Shown one piece after another: positions 42,316-53,665 of a DNA stretch of 64,000 nucleotides; positions within the stretch are counted from its first letter, which is position 1, and each line of letters starts with the position of its first letter. This DNA comes from Nocardia cyriacigeorgica. GTDB taxonomy: Bacteria > Actinomycetota > Actinomycetes > Mycobacteriales > Mycobacteriaceae. The position numbers were made by a program, and so were the translations under genes. The stretch is from assembly GCF_005863245.1 (NCBI RefSeq), contig NZ_VBUT01000002.1, positions 659,279 to 723,278 of the forward strand. The letters are read 5' to 3'. Under the pieces are notes generated by a model. That model was not told where the DNA came from, made no database searches, and was given only the letters and a program-made list of their open reading frames with translations.

Positions 42316-43950
<1,635 letters not shown>

Positions 43951-43978
43951 ATTCTCTTCGGTAGCGGCGGTCGCGTGC

Positions 43979-44005
43979 GCCGGGCGGGCCGGTGGCTCGC
44001 CCGGC
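43979..44005 (+). terminator. Hairpin after argH
   Basis: GCCGGGCGGGC pairs with GCTCGCCCGGC around CGGTG: an 11-bp stem with one G-T wobble, 28 bases after the stop and without a U tract. Confidence 0.6.
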
Positions 44006-44074
44006 CGATACCGATGCGGGCGAACCGGTTTCGCGGCCGGGGGAGGGGAGCGGGTCGTTCGCTACTCTGCGGCC

Positions 44075-44398
44075 ATGACCTTCCTGTTTCTGGCGCTGGC
44101 GATCGTTTCCGAGATCTCGGCGACCGTATCGCTCAAACTGTCCGAGGGCTTCACCAAGCTGGTTCCGTCCGTGGTGGTCGTCGTCGGGTACGGCGCGGCC
44201 TTCGCATTCCTGTCGCAAGCGTTGAAGCGGGGGATGGCGGTGGGTGTGGCCTACGGGATCTGGTCGGCGGTCGGTGTGGCGGCGGTGGCCGTCATCGGGG
44301 CCTTGTTCCTGGGCGAACGGTTGAGCCTGGTGCAGGTCGGCGGGATCGTGCTGGTGATTCTCGGGGTGGTGGCGTTGGAACTGGGCGGGGCGCACTGA
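44075..44398 (+). CDS. Small multidrug resistance (SMR) transporter
   Basis: This 107-residue protein has four hydrophobic helices. The proton/drug-binding glutamate is Glu13 in ALAIVSEISATVSLKLSEGF, and VAYGIWSAVGVAAVAVIGAL is the TM3 signature. The family works as an antiparallel dimer exchanging cationic drugs or guanidinium for protons; this resembles the Mmr/EmrE branch. ATG 44075 fits the usual start. Confidence 0.93.
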   Translation: MTFLFLALAIVSEISATVSLKLSEGFTKLVPSVVVVVGYGAAFAFLSQALKRGMAVGVAYGIWSAVGVAAVAVIGALFLGERLSLVQVGGIVLVILGVVALELGGAH

Positions 44399-44646
44399 GA
44401 TTCGGGTCTCCTCGGACGGAAGTCGCCTACCGACGTCTTGAGCAATCTGGGTACGTAGATATGCGCATCAAACCATGTAAGGCTCGAAGCTGCGACCAGC
44501 CCATACGAGCAGGCCTCCAGACCCGCAAGGACGACGAGGACCCCCGGACCCCCGCCGCGATCAGCACCGATACGCTCCGCACCACCGCGCCCCCTCGTAG
44601 CATGGGCGCCCGGACCGACCCCGCGACGGAGCGAAGGAAGTGCGCG

Positions 44647-45822
44647 ATGCAGCCACAGATCTCCGAGACCGCGCTGGCGATGCTGCATGACCGGGCGATC
44701 GCGGTGGTCGACCGGTTCGCCGCCGAGCTGCCGCTCTACGAGGCGCTGCCGCAATCGTTGATCGAAGGCGATTTCCTGCGCGGTTCGCGATTGAACGTCG
44801 AGCTGTTCTTCGCCTACCTGCGTACCGGCCGGCTGCCTGACGAATCCGATACCGAGGAGATCGTGAAACTGGCGGTCGCGCGGGTGCGCGACGGTGCACC
44901 GTTGGCGGAAGTGCTGAACAACTACCGGATCGGTGCGTTCGTGCTGCGCTCACAGCTGGCGGAGTCGGGCTCGGCCGAGGACGTCGAACTCCTGCGGGAA
45001 ATCACCGAACCGCTGATCCAGTATCTGCTGACGGTGACCGGCCGGATCGCGGTGGCCGCCGCCGACGGTGCCCACGATCCCGGCTGGGAGCAGCGCGAAC
45101 GCCTCCGCGTGGTGGCCGACGCGCTACTCAACGGCACCGATCCGGGGGAGTGGCTGCCCGGCTCGCCGACGCCGATCGGCACGGCTTTCCACATCGTGGT
45201 GTTCCGGGTCGGTGAGGGTGATCCGGCCGCGTTGACCGAGCTGCGCAATGCGATCGACGCGGCCGCGGGCTCGTTCGTCCGGATGGACCGTCGCGGGTGG
45301 ACGGCGTTGTTGCCGTGCGACACAGCAGCCGTCGGCGATGAGGTGCCGTCGGCCCTGTCGGATCTCGTGCCGAAGTTCGCCGCCCGCACCGATTGCGGGT
45401 GGTGGGCCGGTGTCGCGCGCGCAGGCACCAGGGCCGAGATCCCGGCGGCGTTCGCGCAGGCGCGGGTGCTTGCCGAACTCGGCCGCTGCCTGGAACGGGC
45501 CGAACGGATATGCCTGTTGCGCGACCTGCCCTTGGAATACACGCTGGCCCGCAGTGGCGCTGCGTGCGCCGATCTGGCCGCGGTACTGAACCCGCTCGAC
45601 GATCAGCCGCAACTGGCGCAGACCCTCGATCTGTACCTCGACACCGATTTCAACCAGCTGGCCACCGCGCGGGCGCTCTACGTGCACCGCAACACGGTCA
45701 CCTACCGGCTCTCCCGCATCCACGAACTCACCGGCTTCGACCCGGCCTCGACCGCGGGCGCGGTACAGCTCGCGGCCGCGCGGACGGCTCGACGCATCCA
45801 GGGCGGCCATTTCACCGAGTGA
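44647..45822 (+). CDS. PucR/CdaR-type helix-turn-helix regulator
   Basis: This 391-residue regulator has a helical N-terminal domain (ALAMLHDRAIAVVDRFAAEL, LNNYRIGAFVLRSQLAESG), a GGDEF-like middle, and the C-terminal PucR HTH: QTLDLYLDTDFNQLATARAL, YVHRNTVTYRLSRIHELTGF. PucR/CdaR regulators respond to metabolites such as purines, sugars or amino acids. ATG 44647 has GAAGGAAG seven bases upstream. It lies ahead of an acyl-CoA synthetase gene in the same direction, 198 bp apart, a possible target. Confidence 0.9.
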   Translation: MQPQISETALAMLHDRAIAVVDRFAAELPLYEALPQSLIEGDFLRGSRLNVELFFAYLRTGRLPDESDTEEIVKLAVARVRDGAPLAEVLNNYRIGAFVLRSQLAESGSAEDVELLREITEPLIQYLLTVTGRIAVAAADGAHDPGWEQRERLRVVADALLNGTDPGEWLPGSPTPIGTAFHIVVFRVGEGDPAALTELRNAIDAAAGSFVRMDRRGWTALLPCDTAAVGDEVPSALSDLVPKFAARTDCGWWAGVARAGTRAEIPAAFAQARVLAELGRCLERAERICLLRDLPLEYTLARSGAACADLAAVLNPLDDQPQLAQTLDLYLDTDFNQLATARALYVHRNTVTYRLSRIHELTGFDPASTAGAVQLAAARTARRIQGGHFTE

Positions 45823-46020
45823 CCACGCCGAACCTCGATTGGTCGTATGCCCAATCGGCGGCGGCGGTTTTCGAGCGATTGTCAATTGTCGCCGCACTCT
45901 GTCCTGCGATGTGCTGATGGGCGTACCCGAGGTCGTCTGCGCCGCGATCATCCGGGCCGGCTGTGGCCGCGCCCGGCGCCGGCGCCGTCGACCCGACCGG
46001 CGAGACGAGAGATCCATTCG

Positions 46021-47637
46021 ATGACACGTATGACCAGCGCCGTTCGGGCCGCTGCGGTGGCCGGCCGCCAGGTGGCGGTGCTCCAGCGCGCCGGGATCAT
46101 CGACCTGCGCCATCCGCTGCGGGTGGCGCGCACCGCCCGGACCGTGCGCGAACTCGGTCCGATAGCCGGAGGGGTGCGATCGGCGGCGAGGACGACGCCG
46201 GACCGGGTGGCCCTGGTGGATGCGGCCGGCTCGATCGGCTACCGCGAACTCGACCGGTGGACCGACGCGATCGCGACGCACTGGCGCGCCCACGGCCTCG
46301 GCGCCGACAGCGTGGTCGCCGCACTCGGTCGCGACGACCGCGACCTGGTCGCCACCATGATCGCCGTGGCCAAGATCGGTGCGCGCCTGGTTCTGATGAA
46401 CACCGGGTTCAGCGGCACCCAGCTGGCCGATGTCGCGGCACGCGAAGCGGTCACCTGCATCGTCAGCTCCGGCGAGTTCGCCGATGTGGTGGCCGCGCTA
46501 CCGGATTCGGTGAGCAGTCTCGACCTCCCCGCGCCGCCGGCCGCGAGCGCGGCAGTGACCGCACCGCCCGTCCCGGCGCACCCGGGTGGGTTCGTCCTGC
46601 TCACCGGCGGCACCACCGGCACGCCGAAGGGTGCGCCGCGCACCGTCCAATCCCCGCTGGCCGCAGCGCAATTCCTGGACCGGGTGCCCTGGCGCCGGGG
46701 TTCGACGATGCTGTTGTGCGCGCCGCTGTTCCACGGCACCGCGCTCTCGCAGTTCATCCTCGCCCTCAATCTCGGCTGCACGGTCGTGCTGCACGGCCGG
46801 TTCGACGCCCGGCGCGCGGTGGCGCAGATCGAACGGCACCGCTGCGACGGCGTGGTTCTCGTGCCGACGATGTTGCGGCGGATTCTCGACCTCGGCGCGG
46901 GCGAACTCGCGACGTTCGACACGAGCGCGCTGCGCGTCATCTTCACCGCCGGTGCCGCGCTGGCGCCCTCGCTCGGCAACCGGGCCATCGAGGTCTTCGG
47001 GCCGGTGATCTACAACTTCTACGGGTGCACCGAGACCGGCACCGCGACCATCGCCACGCCCGAGGATTGGATCGCCGCACCCGGCACCGTCGGCAAACCG
47101 CCGGTCGGCATCGGGGTGGCGCTGTACGGCGAGGACGGAACCCGCCTCGACCGGCCGGGGCAGGTCGGCACGGTCTACGTCGGCAATACCATCGCCTTCG
47201 CCGGTTACTCCGGCGGCGGATCCAAGAAGACGATCGACGGGCTGATGAGCACCGGCGACCTCGGGCATTTCGACAGCGACGGCCGGCTGTTCATCGACGG
47301 CCGCGACGACGACATGATCGTCTCCGGCGGCGAGAACGTCTTCCCCGGCGAGATCGAAGACCTGCTGTACGCGCACCCGGCGATCGCGGAGGCGGCGGTG
47401 ATCGGGGTCGAGGACGAGGAATTCGGTCAGCGCTTGGCGGCGTTCATCGTCCGGTCCGGCGAACTCGACGAGGCGGGCGTGCGCGCCTATGTGAAGTCGC
47501 GTTCCGCGCGATTCAAGGTGCCGCGCGATGTCGTCTTCGTCGACGAGATCCCGCGCACCACCACGGGTAAAACCGACCGGCGCGCGCTGGCCAGGATCGA
47601 CCGCACGCAGCCGCCCGCACCCTCGGGCGCGCGATGA
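46021..47637 (+). CDS. AMP-binding acyl-CoA synthetase (FadD-like)
   Basis: This 538-residue ANL-superfamily ligase activates a carboxylic acid as acyl-AMP and then acyl-CoA. The motifs are complete: P-loop LLTGGTTGTPKGAPRT, A5 YNFYGCTETGTAT, A7 STGDLGHFDSDGRLFIDGRD, and the catalytic lysine in PRTTTGKTDRRAL. The N-terminal part (VAGRQVAVLQRAGIIDLRHP) resembles mycobacterial FadD12/FadD2-type proteins. Start ATG 46021; a second ATG three codons on (46030) is also possible. Ends 19 bp before the converging idi gene. Confidence 0.92.
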   Translation: MTRMTSAVRAAAVAGRQVAVLQRAGIIDLRHPLRVARTARTVRELGPIAGGVRSAARTTPDRVALVDAAGSIGYRELDRWTDAIATHWRAHGLGADSVVAALGRDDRDLVATMIAVAKIGARLVLMNTGFSGTQLADVAAREAVTCIVSSGEFADVVAALPDSVSSLDLPAPPAASAAVTAPPVPAHPGGFVLLTGGTTGTPKGAPRTVQSPLAAAQFLDRVPWRRGSTMLLCAPLFHGTALSQFILALNLGCTVVLHGRFDARRAVAQIERHRCDGVVLVPTMLRRILDLGAGELATFDTSALRVIFTAGAALAPSLGNRAIEVFGPVIYNFYGCTETGTATIATPEDWIAAPGTVGKPPVGIGVALYGEDGTRLDRPGQVGTVYVGNTIAFAGYSGGGSKKTIDGLMSTGDLGHFDSDGRLFIDGRDDDMIVSGGENVFPGEIEDLLYAHPAIAEAAVIGVEDEEFGQRLAAFIVRSGELDEAGVRAYVKSRSARFKVPRDVVFVDEIPRTTTGKTDRRALARIDRTQPPAPSGAR

Positions 47638-47656
47638 CGCCCGGTCCGGTGACCCG

Positions 47657-48211
47657 TCAGCCCTGACCTGACCCGGTCGCGATCTCGAGGACCCCGCCGA
47701 GCCACGGGCTGTAGCTGTCCGGGTTCGCGGCGAGCGCGGTGCGGAGTTCGTCCGGGTCGACCCACGCGTAGTCGGCGACCTCGGCCGGATGCGGACGGGG
47801 CGTGCTGTCCAGGTAGCCGATCAGCACGTGATCCCATTCGTGCTCGACCCGCCCGGTAGCCGGGTCCTCGGCCTGATAGCGGAAAACGCCGGTCTCGCGG
47901 AGATCGGCGCGCACACCCATCTCCTCGACGAGCCGCACGCTCGCCGCTTCGGTGACCGAGCCACCCGGCGCGGGATGGCCGCAGCAGGTGTTGGACCAGC
48001 GGCCGGGGAACCGGGTCTTGATGTGGGCGCGCTGTTGCAGCAGCACCCGGCCGGACCGGTCGAACAGCAGGACCGAGAACGCGCGGTGCAGCATGCCCGG
48101 CGCCCGATGCGCCTGCGCCACCTGGCATGCGCCGACCGCGCGCCCGGCATCGTCGACCAGCTCGACGTCCATGGTCTCGCGGTCGATCCGCTGAGCGAGG
48201 GTTTCGGTCAC
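47657..48211 (-). CDS. idi: Isopentenyl-diphosphate delta-isomerase, type 1
   Basis: This 184-residue Nudix-fold enzyme interconverts IPP and DMAPP for isoprenoids. Motifs are VLLQQRAHIKTRFPGRWSNT with catalytic Cys in NTCCGHP, VRLVEEMGV (Nudix-like), and EHEWDHVLIG. Length is typical when translation begins at GTG 48211; the open frame upstream is not coding-like. Lone gene, convergent with the acyl-CoA synthetase. Confidence 0.94.
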   Translation of the reverse strand: MTETLAQRIDRETMDVELVDDAGRAVGACQVAQAHRAPGMLHRAFSVLLFDRSGRVLLQQRAHIKTRFPGRWSNTCCGHPAPGGSVTEAASVRLVEEMGVRADLRETGVFRYQAEDPATGRVEHEWDHVLIGYLDSTPRPHPAEVADYAWVDPDELRTALAANPDSYSPWLGGVLEIATGSGQG

Positions 48212-48374
48212 CAAACCACCATATCTTCGGCATTTGCGCCGTCCTTGCCCGCGGCGGTCCATCATGGAACACGTCACAGCAGACACATGACCGAGGCTCG
48301 GTATGGGAAGCTCGTTCGAACACATCGGGGTGTGTGATGGGCGTCACGTTTCAGGGTAGGGCTGGGAGCGGATC

Positions 48375-51320
48375 GTGAAGTTGAGTGTGCAAGAGATGGC
48401 CGGATCGGTGCAGCGGTTGATGGCGACCGCGCAGAACGGTCTGGAGGTGATCCGTTTCGGCGGGCTGAGTCATGATGTGGAGTCCTCGCCGTTCGAGGTG
48501 GTCGAGCGACGCCGCATGTACCGGCTGCGCCATTACTTCCCCGACGACACCACGCCGGGACGTCCGGTGGCGGTGCTGGTGCCGCCGCTGATGGTCAATG
48601 CCGACATCTGGGATGTGAACGCCGAAGGCGGCGCCGTCGGCATCTTGCACAACGCCGGAATCGATTGCTGGGTGGTCGATTTCGGTTCGCCGGCGATCGA
48701 GGAGGGCGGCTGGGAGCGCGATCTCGCCGATCACGTCCTCGCCGTCGACAGCGCCATCGACACCGTCTGCGAGGCCACCGGATCCGGCGTGCATTTGATG
48801 GGGTACTCGCAGGGCGGCATGTTCGCCTATCAGACCACCGCCTTCCGCTACGGCAAGGGCGTGTCCAGCATCGTCACCTTCGGCAGCCCGGTCGACATCG
48901 TCGCCGGCATGCCGTTCGGGCTGCCCTACGGCCTGGCCTCCGATGTGGCCGATTTCCTGGCCGACCATGTGGTGACCCGGCTGCCGATCACCGATTCCAT
49001 GGTGCGCATCGGCTTCCAGATGCTCGATCCGGTGAAGACGGCCAAATCCCGGATCGACTTCCTGCGCCAGCTGCACGACCGGGAGGCGCTGCTGCCCAAG
49101 GAGCGTCAGCGCCGGTTCCTCAACAGCGACGGCTGGGTGGGCTACGCGGGCCCGGCGGCGGCGGATCTGCTCAAACAGTTCGTCGCGCACAACCGGATGA
49201 TGCTCGGCGGATTCGTCATCCGCGATCAGCCGATCTCCCTCGCGGAACTGAAATGCCCGATCCTGGCGTTCGTCGGCGAGGTCGACGATATCGGCCAGCC
49301 CGCCGCCGTGCGCGGCATCGTCCGGGCCGCACCGAACGCCGAGGTGTACGAGGCGACGCTGCTGGCCGGGCATTTCGGTCTGGTCGCGGGCAGCGTCGCC
49401 ACCAACCACACCTGGCCGATGGTGCGGGACTGGATCGGCTGGGTGGAGGGCAGCTCCGCGCTGCCCGAACAGATCCACCGGATGTCGGAGCACGTGGACA
49501 GCAAACGTCCACGCACCGCCGCCACCCGCGTCGTGCACACCGCGGCCGCGCTGGCCGAGGCCGGGACCGGCATGGGCCGCGCGCTCGAAGAGATCGCGGG
49601 CAACACGATGCGCGGATCGCTGGAGCTGGCGGGCGAAGCCGCGCGCGCCCTGCCCCGGCTGACGCGCCTCGGCATGATCCAGCCGCACACCCGCATCTCG
49701 CTCGGCAAGCTCATGGCCGAACAGTCCAAGCGGGCGCCGCTGCGCGAATGCTTCCTGTTCGACGACCGGGTGCACACCAACGCCGCCGTCGACGTCCGCA
49801 TCGACAATGTGGTGCGCGGCCTGATCTCGGTCGGCATCCGGCCCGCCACCCGCGTCGGCGTCGTGATGGAGACCCGCCCCAGCGCGCTGGTCGCCGTGGC
49901 CGCGCTGTCGCGGCTGGGTGCCGTCGCGGTGCTGCTGGCCCCGGGCAGCGAACTGCGCGGCGCGCTCGAGCAGACCGGCACCAAGATCCTCATCTCCGAT
50001 CCGGAGAACCTGCGCCACGCCGCCGCGACCGGGCATCGGGTGCTGGTGCTCGGCGGCGGCGACGCCCGCGGGCTCGATATCCCGCTCGGCGATGACGTCA
50101 TCGACCTCGAGCAGGTCGACCCGGCGAAGGTGCGGATGCCCGCCTGGTACCGCCCGAACCCCGGGCTGGCACGGGAACTGGCGTTCGTGCTGGTCACCGG
50201 CACGGGCGACCGGCTCGACATCAAATACATCACCAATCACCGGTGGGCGCTGTCGGCGTTCGGCACCGCGTCGGCGGCCGACCTCGACCGCCGCGACACC
50301 GTCTACTGCCTGGCGCCGCTGCATCATTCGTCGGGACTGCTGGTCAGCCTGGGCGGGGCGATCGCGGGCGGCAGCCGGATCGCGCTGGCGCGCTCGCTGG
50401 ATCCGGCCCGCTTCGCCGAGGAGGTGCACCGCTACGGCGTCACCGTGGTCACCTACACCTGGACGATGCTGCGCGACATCCTCGACGCGCAGGTCTTCCC
50501 GGCCGGCCATCAGCATCCGATCCGGTTGTTCATCGGCTCCGGTATGCCCGCCGGCCTGTGGCGGCGCACCACCGAACAGTTCGCGCCCGCCCGGGTGCTC
50601 GAGTTCTACGCCTCCATCGAAGGCGATGTAGTGCTGGCGCATGTGTCGGGCAGCAAGCCCGGCTGCAAGGGCAGGCCGGTGCCCGGTACCGCGCGCGTGG
50701 AACTGGTGGCCTACGACCCGGTGACCGAGCAGATCGAGGTCGACGAATCCGGTTTCGCCCGGCGCTGCGCCGACAACGAGGTGGGGCTGCTCATCGGGTC
50801 CGCCTCCGAGGGCGTCGACCTCTCGCGCGGCGGTCTGCGCGGTGTGTTCACCGCCGGTGATTCGTGGATGCCGACCGAGAATCTGTTCCGCCGCGACTCC
50901 GACGGCGACTACTGGCTGGTCGACCGCACCGACACCGTCATGCTGACTCCGCGCGGGCCGGTGTTCACCCAGCCGATTGTCGACGTGCTCAACGACATCA
51001 CCGCCGTCGATATGGAGGTCGCCTACGGGCTGCCAGTGGGGGATCGCACCCTCGCGGTCGCCGCGGTCAGTGTGCGTGGGGGTTTCCGGTTGGAGCCCAA
51101 GGACGTCACCGAGGCGTTGCAGGCGCTGGATTACCGGCAGCGACCCGACCTGGTGTACGTGGTGGACGAGATTCCGCGCAGCTCCTCCTACCGGCCGTCC
51201 ACCCGTGCGGTGCAGGCGGCGGGGCGACCGCAGCCGGGGCCGGGCACCTGGTGGTACAACCGCGAGACCGAGTCCTACGATGTGCTGACCGACGCCGCGG
51301 CACGCGAACTACTCGGCTGA
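48375..51320 (+). CDS. Alpha/beta hydrolase (PhaC-like) fused to a degenerate AMP-binding domain (Rv1683-like)
   Basis: A 981-residue fusion. Residues about 55-365 are a PhaC-like alpha/beta hydrolase: VLVPPLMVNADIWDVN, nucleophile in LMGYSQGGMFAYQTTA, acid in LAFVGEVDDIGQPAAV, histidine in LLAGHFGLVAG. Residues about 420-960 have the acyl-CoA synthetase fold, but the ATP P-loop is VTGTGDRLDIKY instead of TSGTTGxPKG, and the catalytic-lysine motif reads PRSSSYRPSTR with no lysine. The TGD...DR and E of A5 remain. The gene resembles Rv1683 of M. tuberculosis, annotated as acyl-CoA synthase plus lipase and linked to triacylglycerol or polyester metabolism. Start GTG 48375. Synthetase activity is doubtful. 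Confidence 0.9.
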   Translation: MKLSVQEMAGSVQRLMATAQNGLEVIRFGGLSHDVESSPFEVVERRRMYRLRHYFPDDTTPGRPVAVLVPPLMVNADIWDVNAEGGAVGILHNAGIDCWVVDFGSPAIEEGGWERDLADHVLAVDSAIDTVCEATGSGVHLMGYSQGGMFAYQTTAFRYGKGVSSIVTFGSPVDIVAGMPFGLPYGLASDVADFLADHVVTRLPITDSMVRIGFQMLDPVKTAKSRIDFLRQLHDREALLPKERQRRFLNSDGWVGYAGPAAADLLKQFVAHNRMMLGGFVIRDQPISLAELKCPILAFVGEVDDIGQPAAVRGIVRAAPNAEVYEATLLAGHFGLVAGSVATNHTWPMVRDWIGWVEGSSALPEQIHRMSEHVDSKRPRTAATRVVHTAAALAEAGTGMGRALEEIAGNTMRGSLELAGEAARALPRLTRLGMIQPHTRISLGKLMAEQSKRAPLRECFLFDDRVHTNAAVDVRIDNVVRGLISVGIRPATRVGVVMETRPSALVAVAALSRLGAVAVLLAPGSELRGALEQTGTKILISDPENLRHAAATGHRVLVLGGGDARGLDIPLGDDVIDLEQVDPAKVRMPAWYRPNPGLARELAFVLVTGTGDRLDIKYITNHRWALSAFGTASAADLDRRDTVYCLAPLHHSSGLLVSLGGAIAGGSRIALARSLDPARFAEEVHRYGVTVVTYTWTMLRDILDAQVFPAGHQHPIRLFIGSGMPAGLWRRTTEQFAPARVLEFYASIEGDVVLAHVSGSKPGCKGRPVPGTARVELVAYDPVTEQIEVDESGFARRCADNEVGLLIGSASEGVDLSRGGLRGVFTAGDSWMPTENLFRRDSDGDYWLVDRTDTVMLTPRGPVFTQPIVDVLNDITAVDMEVAYGLPVGDRTLAVAAVSVRGGFRLEPKDVTEALQALDYRQRPDLVYVVDEIPRSSSYRPSTRAVQAAGRPQPGPGTWWYNRETESYDVLTDAAARELLG

Positions 51321-51359
51321 GCCGGGGCTGCCCGGGGTTGCTTCGCCCGGCCCCGGGCC

Positions 51360-52499
51360 TCAGACCGTGAAGGCTCGCACCGCGTCGACCACCCGCTCGA
51401 TCTGAGCCGTCTCGAGCATCGGCCACAGCGGCAACCGGACGATGGTGGCGGAGAATTCGGCGCTGCGGGTGCACGGCACCGGCGTGCGGCCGTACTTCAA
51501 CCCGGCGGGGCTGGAATCCAGCGGCACATAGTGGAACGGTGCGACGATGCCGCGCTCGGCCAGGTGACCGATCATGGCGTCGCGCGCGTCTTCGGTGGGT
51601 AACCGCAGGTAGAACAGGTGCGCGGTGTGCTCGCGATCGCCGGGCACCCGCATCACCCGGACGTCGTTGCGGCGCGCCCAGTCCGGCAGCGCCGCCGCGT
51701 AGGCATTCCACACGCGGTGCCTGCCGGCCTGGATGCGGTCGAACTCGGCCAGCTGCGCGTCCAGCACGGCGGCATTGAGTTCGCTGGGCAGATAACTGGA
51801 TCCGATGTCCTGCCAGGAGTATTTGTCCACCTGCCCGCGCAGGAACCGGGCCCGGTCGGTGCCCTTCTCGCGGATGATCTCCGCGCGGCCCATCAGGATC
51901 TCATCCGAGAGCAGCAGCGCCCCGCCTTCGCCGCAGTGCACGTTCTTGGTGTCGTGGAAGCTCTGCGTGCCGAGGGTGCCGATGGTGCCGAGCGCGCGAC
52001 CACGCCAGGTCCCGCCGAGACCGTGCGCGTTGTCTTCGATGATTTCCAGTCCGTGCTCGGCGGCGATCTCGAGCAGCGGCCCCATCTCCGCGGCGACCCC
52101 GCCGTAATGCATCACCAGCACCGCCTTGGTGCGGGCGGTGACGGCGTCGGCGACCGCGGCCGGGTCGATATTGCCGGTCTCGGGGTCGATATCGACGAAC
52201 ACGCAGGTCGCCCCGCGCAGGGCAATGGAGGTCGCGGCGGAGGTGAAGGCGAAGCTGGGGACGATCACCTCGTCGTCGGGGCCCAGTTCCAGCAGCAGCG
52301 CGCCCAATTCGAGGGCGTGCGTGCAGGAGGTGGTCAGCAGTGCGTGCGGGCTGCCGGTGATGGCTTTGATCTTGGCGGTCGCGGCCTTGGTGAACCGGCC
52401 GTCGCCGTGGCTGTGGTCGGAGTCCAGCACGGCGCGCACGTTTTCCAGTTCGACGGCCGCACGGTAGGGCCTGCTGAAGATGATGCGGTCGGCGTTCAC
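51360..52499 (-). CDS. DegT/DnrJ/StrS sugar aminotransferase (WecE/RffA-like)
   Basis: This 379-residue PLP enzyme resembles dTDP-4-amino-4,6-dideoxygalactose transaminases. Motifs are TTSCTHALELGALLL, VIVPSFAFTSAATSIAL, VDIDPETGNIDPAAV, EDNAHGLGG, and the PLP lysine in SFHDTKNVHCGEGGALLLSD. It transfers an amino group to a dTDP-4-keto-6-deoxyhexose. GTG 52499 overlaps the stop of the glycosyltransferase gene by 4 bp, so both are translated from one mRNA. No dTDP-sugar synthesis (rmlAB) genes lie in the window. Confidence 0.93.
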   Translation of the reverse strand: MNADRIIFSRPYRAAVELENVRAVLDSDHSHGDGRFTKAATAKIKAITGSPHALLTTSCTHALELGALLLELGPDDEVIVPSFAFTSAATSIALRGATCVFVDIDPETGNIDPAAVADAVTARTKAVLVMHYGGVAAEMGPLLEIAAEHGLEIIEDNAHGLGGTWRGRALGTIGTLGTQSFHDTKNVHCGEGGALLLSDEILMGRAEIIREKGTDRARFLRGQVDKYSWQDIGSSYLPSELNAAVLDAQLAEFDRIQAGRHRVWNAYAAALPDWARRNDVRVMRVPGDREHTAHLFYLRLPTEDARDAMIGHLAERGIVAPFHYVPLDSSPAGLKYGRTPVPCTRSAEFSATIVRLPLWPMLETAQIERVVDAVRAFTV

Positions 52500-53596
52500 G
52501 ATGCGGCCCCCTCGCCGACCTCGGCGGTGACCTTCTCGCGGCGCGGCGGCGGCGAGGCGACGGTCAGATACAGCGGTTTGCCCACCAGGATATGCAGTGC
52601 CACACCGAGATATTCGGCGATCAAACCGAGCGAGAACAGCACCGCACCCGAGCACAACAGCAGCACGACAATGATCGAGGCCCAGCCCTCCGGATCATTG
52701 TTGTCGCTGGTCAAAGCCGTGTAGATGATGACGGCCGCGAGGATTCCGCCGGCCAGCGCGAGCGTGATGCCGAGCAGGCTGACCAACCGCAGCCCGCGGG
52801 TGCCGGTGCACAGCACCATCTTCCAGAACAGCGAGAACAGCCGCCGGTAGTTGTAACCGGATTCCTCGCGGCCCTCCGCGCGCAACGTCACCGGGACCGT
52901 CACCGTGGTGCCGACCACCCAGGTCAGCGCCACGTCGAGGTAGACGCCGTTGGCGGCGACGTCGGCGAGCTGCCTGCCGATATCGCCGCGGATCAGCCGG
53001 AAGCTTTCGAACCGGGTGGAATCGGGGAAGGCGAACACCGTCGCCAGCACGATCTTCGCGCCACGCGAGGTGAGGTTGCGCAGGAAGCCGTGCGGGCGGG
53101 TGTTGGTGGGTTTGGAATAGACGAGATCGGCGCGCCCGGCCATGGCGGCATCGAGAAACGCCGCGATGCAGGCCGGATCATGCTGGCCGTCCTCGTCCAT
53201 GGTGACGATCCATTCGCCACGCGCGGCCGACATTCCGGCGATGGTGGCCGCGTCCTGACCGAAGTTGCGGCTCAGCCACACCACCCGCACCCGCGGGTAG
53301 TCGCGGCGCAGCTGTTCGAGGACGACGTCGGAGCGGTCGGGGCCGTGGTCGTGCACCAGCACGATGTCGTCGACGACGAAGCTGATGCCCTCCGGGGTGA
53401 GCGTCGGCCGCGACAGCAGATCGAGTTCGCGCACCAGCGCGGCGATCGTGTGCTCGCCCCGGTACACCGGCACCACCACCGACACCGAACGCACGGCGGC
53501 GCGGCCATTGGCCGAATCCGACTCCAGGGCCGGCACGGCGGTATCAGGACCTGACGCCGGCGGCTGCGAAGGAACCGGCTGGGAAGGAATCGGCAT
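52496..53596 (-). CDS. Polyprenyl-phosphate glycosyltransferase, GtrB/DPM1-like
   Basis: This 366-residue GT2 enzyme has an N-terminal catalytic domain (VSVVVPVYRGEHTIAALVRE, VVWLSRNFGQDAATIAGMSA, TMDEDGQHDPACI: the DxD-type site) and two C-terminal membrane helices (VSLLGITLALAGGILAAVII, IIVVLLLCSGAVLFSLGLI). Such proteins load a sugar onto polyprenyl phosphate for later flipping by GtrA. A 40-residue Pro/Ser-rich head precedes the domain. ATG 53596 lacks a strong ribosome site. It is divergent from the large membrane protein by 69 bp. Confidence 0.93.
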   Translation of the reverse strand: MPIPSQPVPSQPPASGPDTAVPALESDSANGRAAVRSVSVVVPVYRGEHTIAALVRELDLLSRPTLTPEGISFVVDDIVLVHDHGPDRSDVVLEQLRRDYPRVRVVWLSRNFGQDAATIAGMSAARGEWIVTMDEDGQHDPACIAAFLDAAMAGRADLVYSKPTNTRPHGFLRNLTSRGAKIVLATVFAFPDSTRFESFRLIRGDIGRQLADVAANGVYLDVALTWVVGTTVTVPVTLRAEGREESGYNYRRLFSLFWKMVLCTGTRGLRLVSLLGITLALAGGILAAVIIYTALTSDNNDPEGWASIIVVLLLCSGAVLFSLGLIAEYLGVALHILVGKPLYLTVASPPPRREKVTAEVGEGAAS

Positions 53597-53665
53597 TGGC
53601 GAGATCGACTTTCGATGACGGTGCACGTGCCGGTACTCGTCACGGATGGGTGAGCCCGAGCCGCC

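Noticed and set aside
48300..48345. A possible third SOS box (TTCGAACACATCGGG) before the fusion gene.
   Set aside because: Only the left half matches TCGAAC; no GTTCGA follows at four-base spacing.
48351..50642. A 763-codon minus-strand frame opposite the hydrolase/AMP-binding fusion.
   Set aside because: No domain, His/Arg/Gly-rich composition, and the plus frame is clearly coding.
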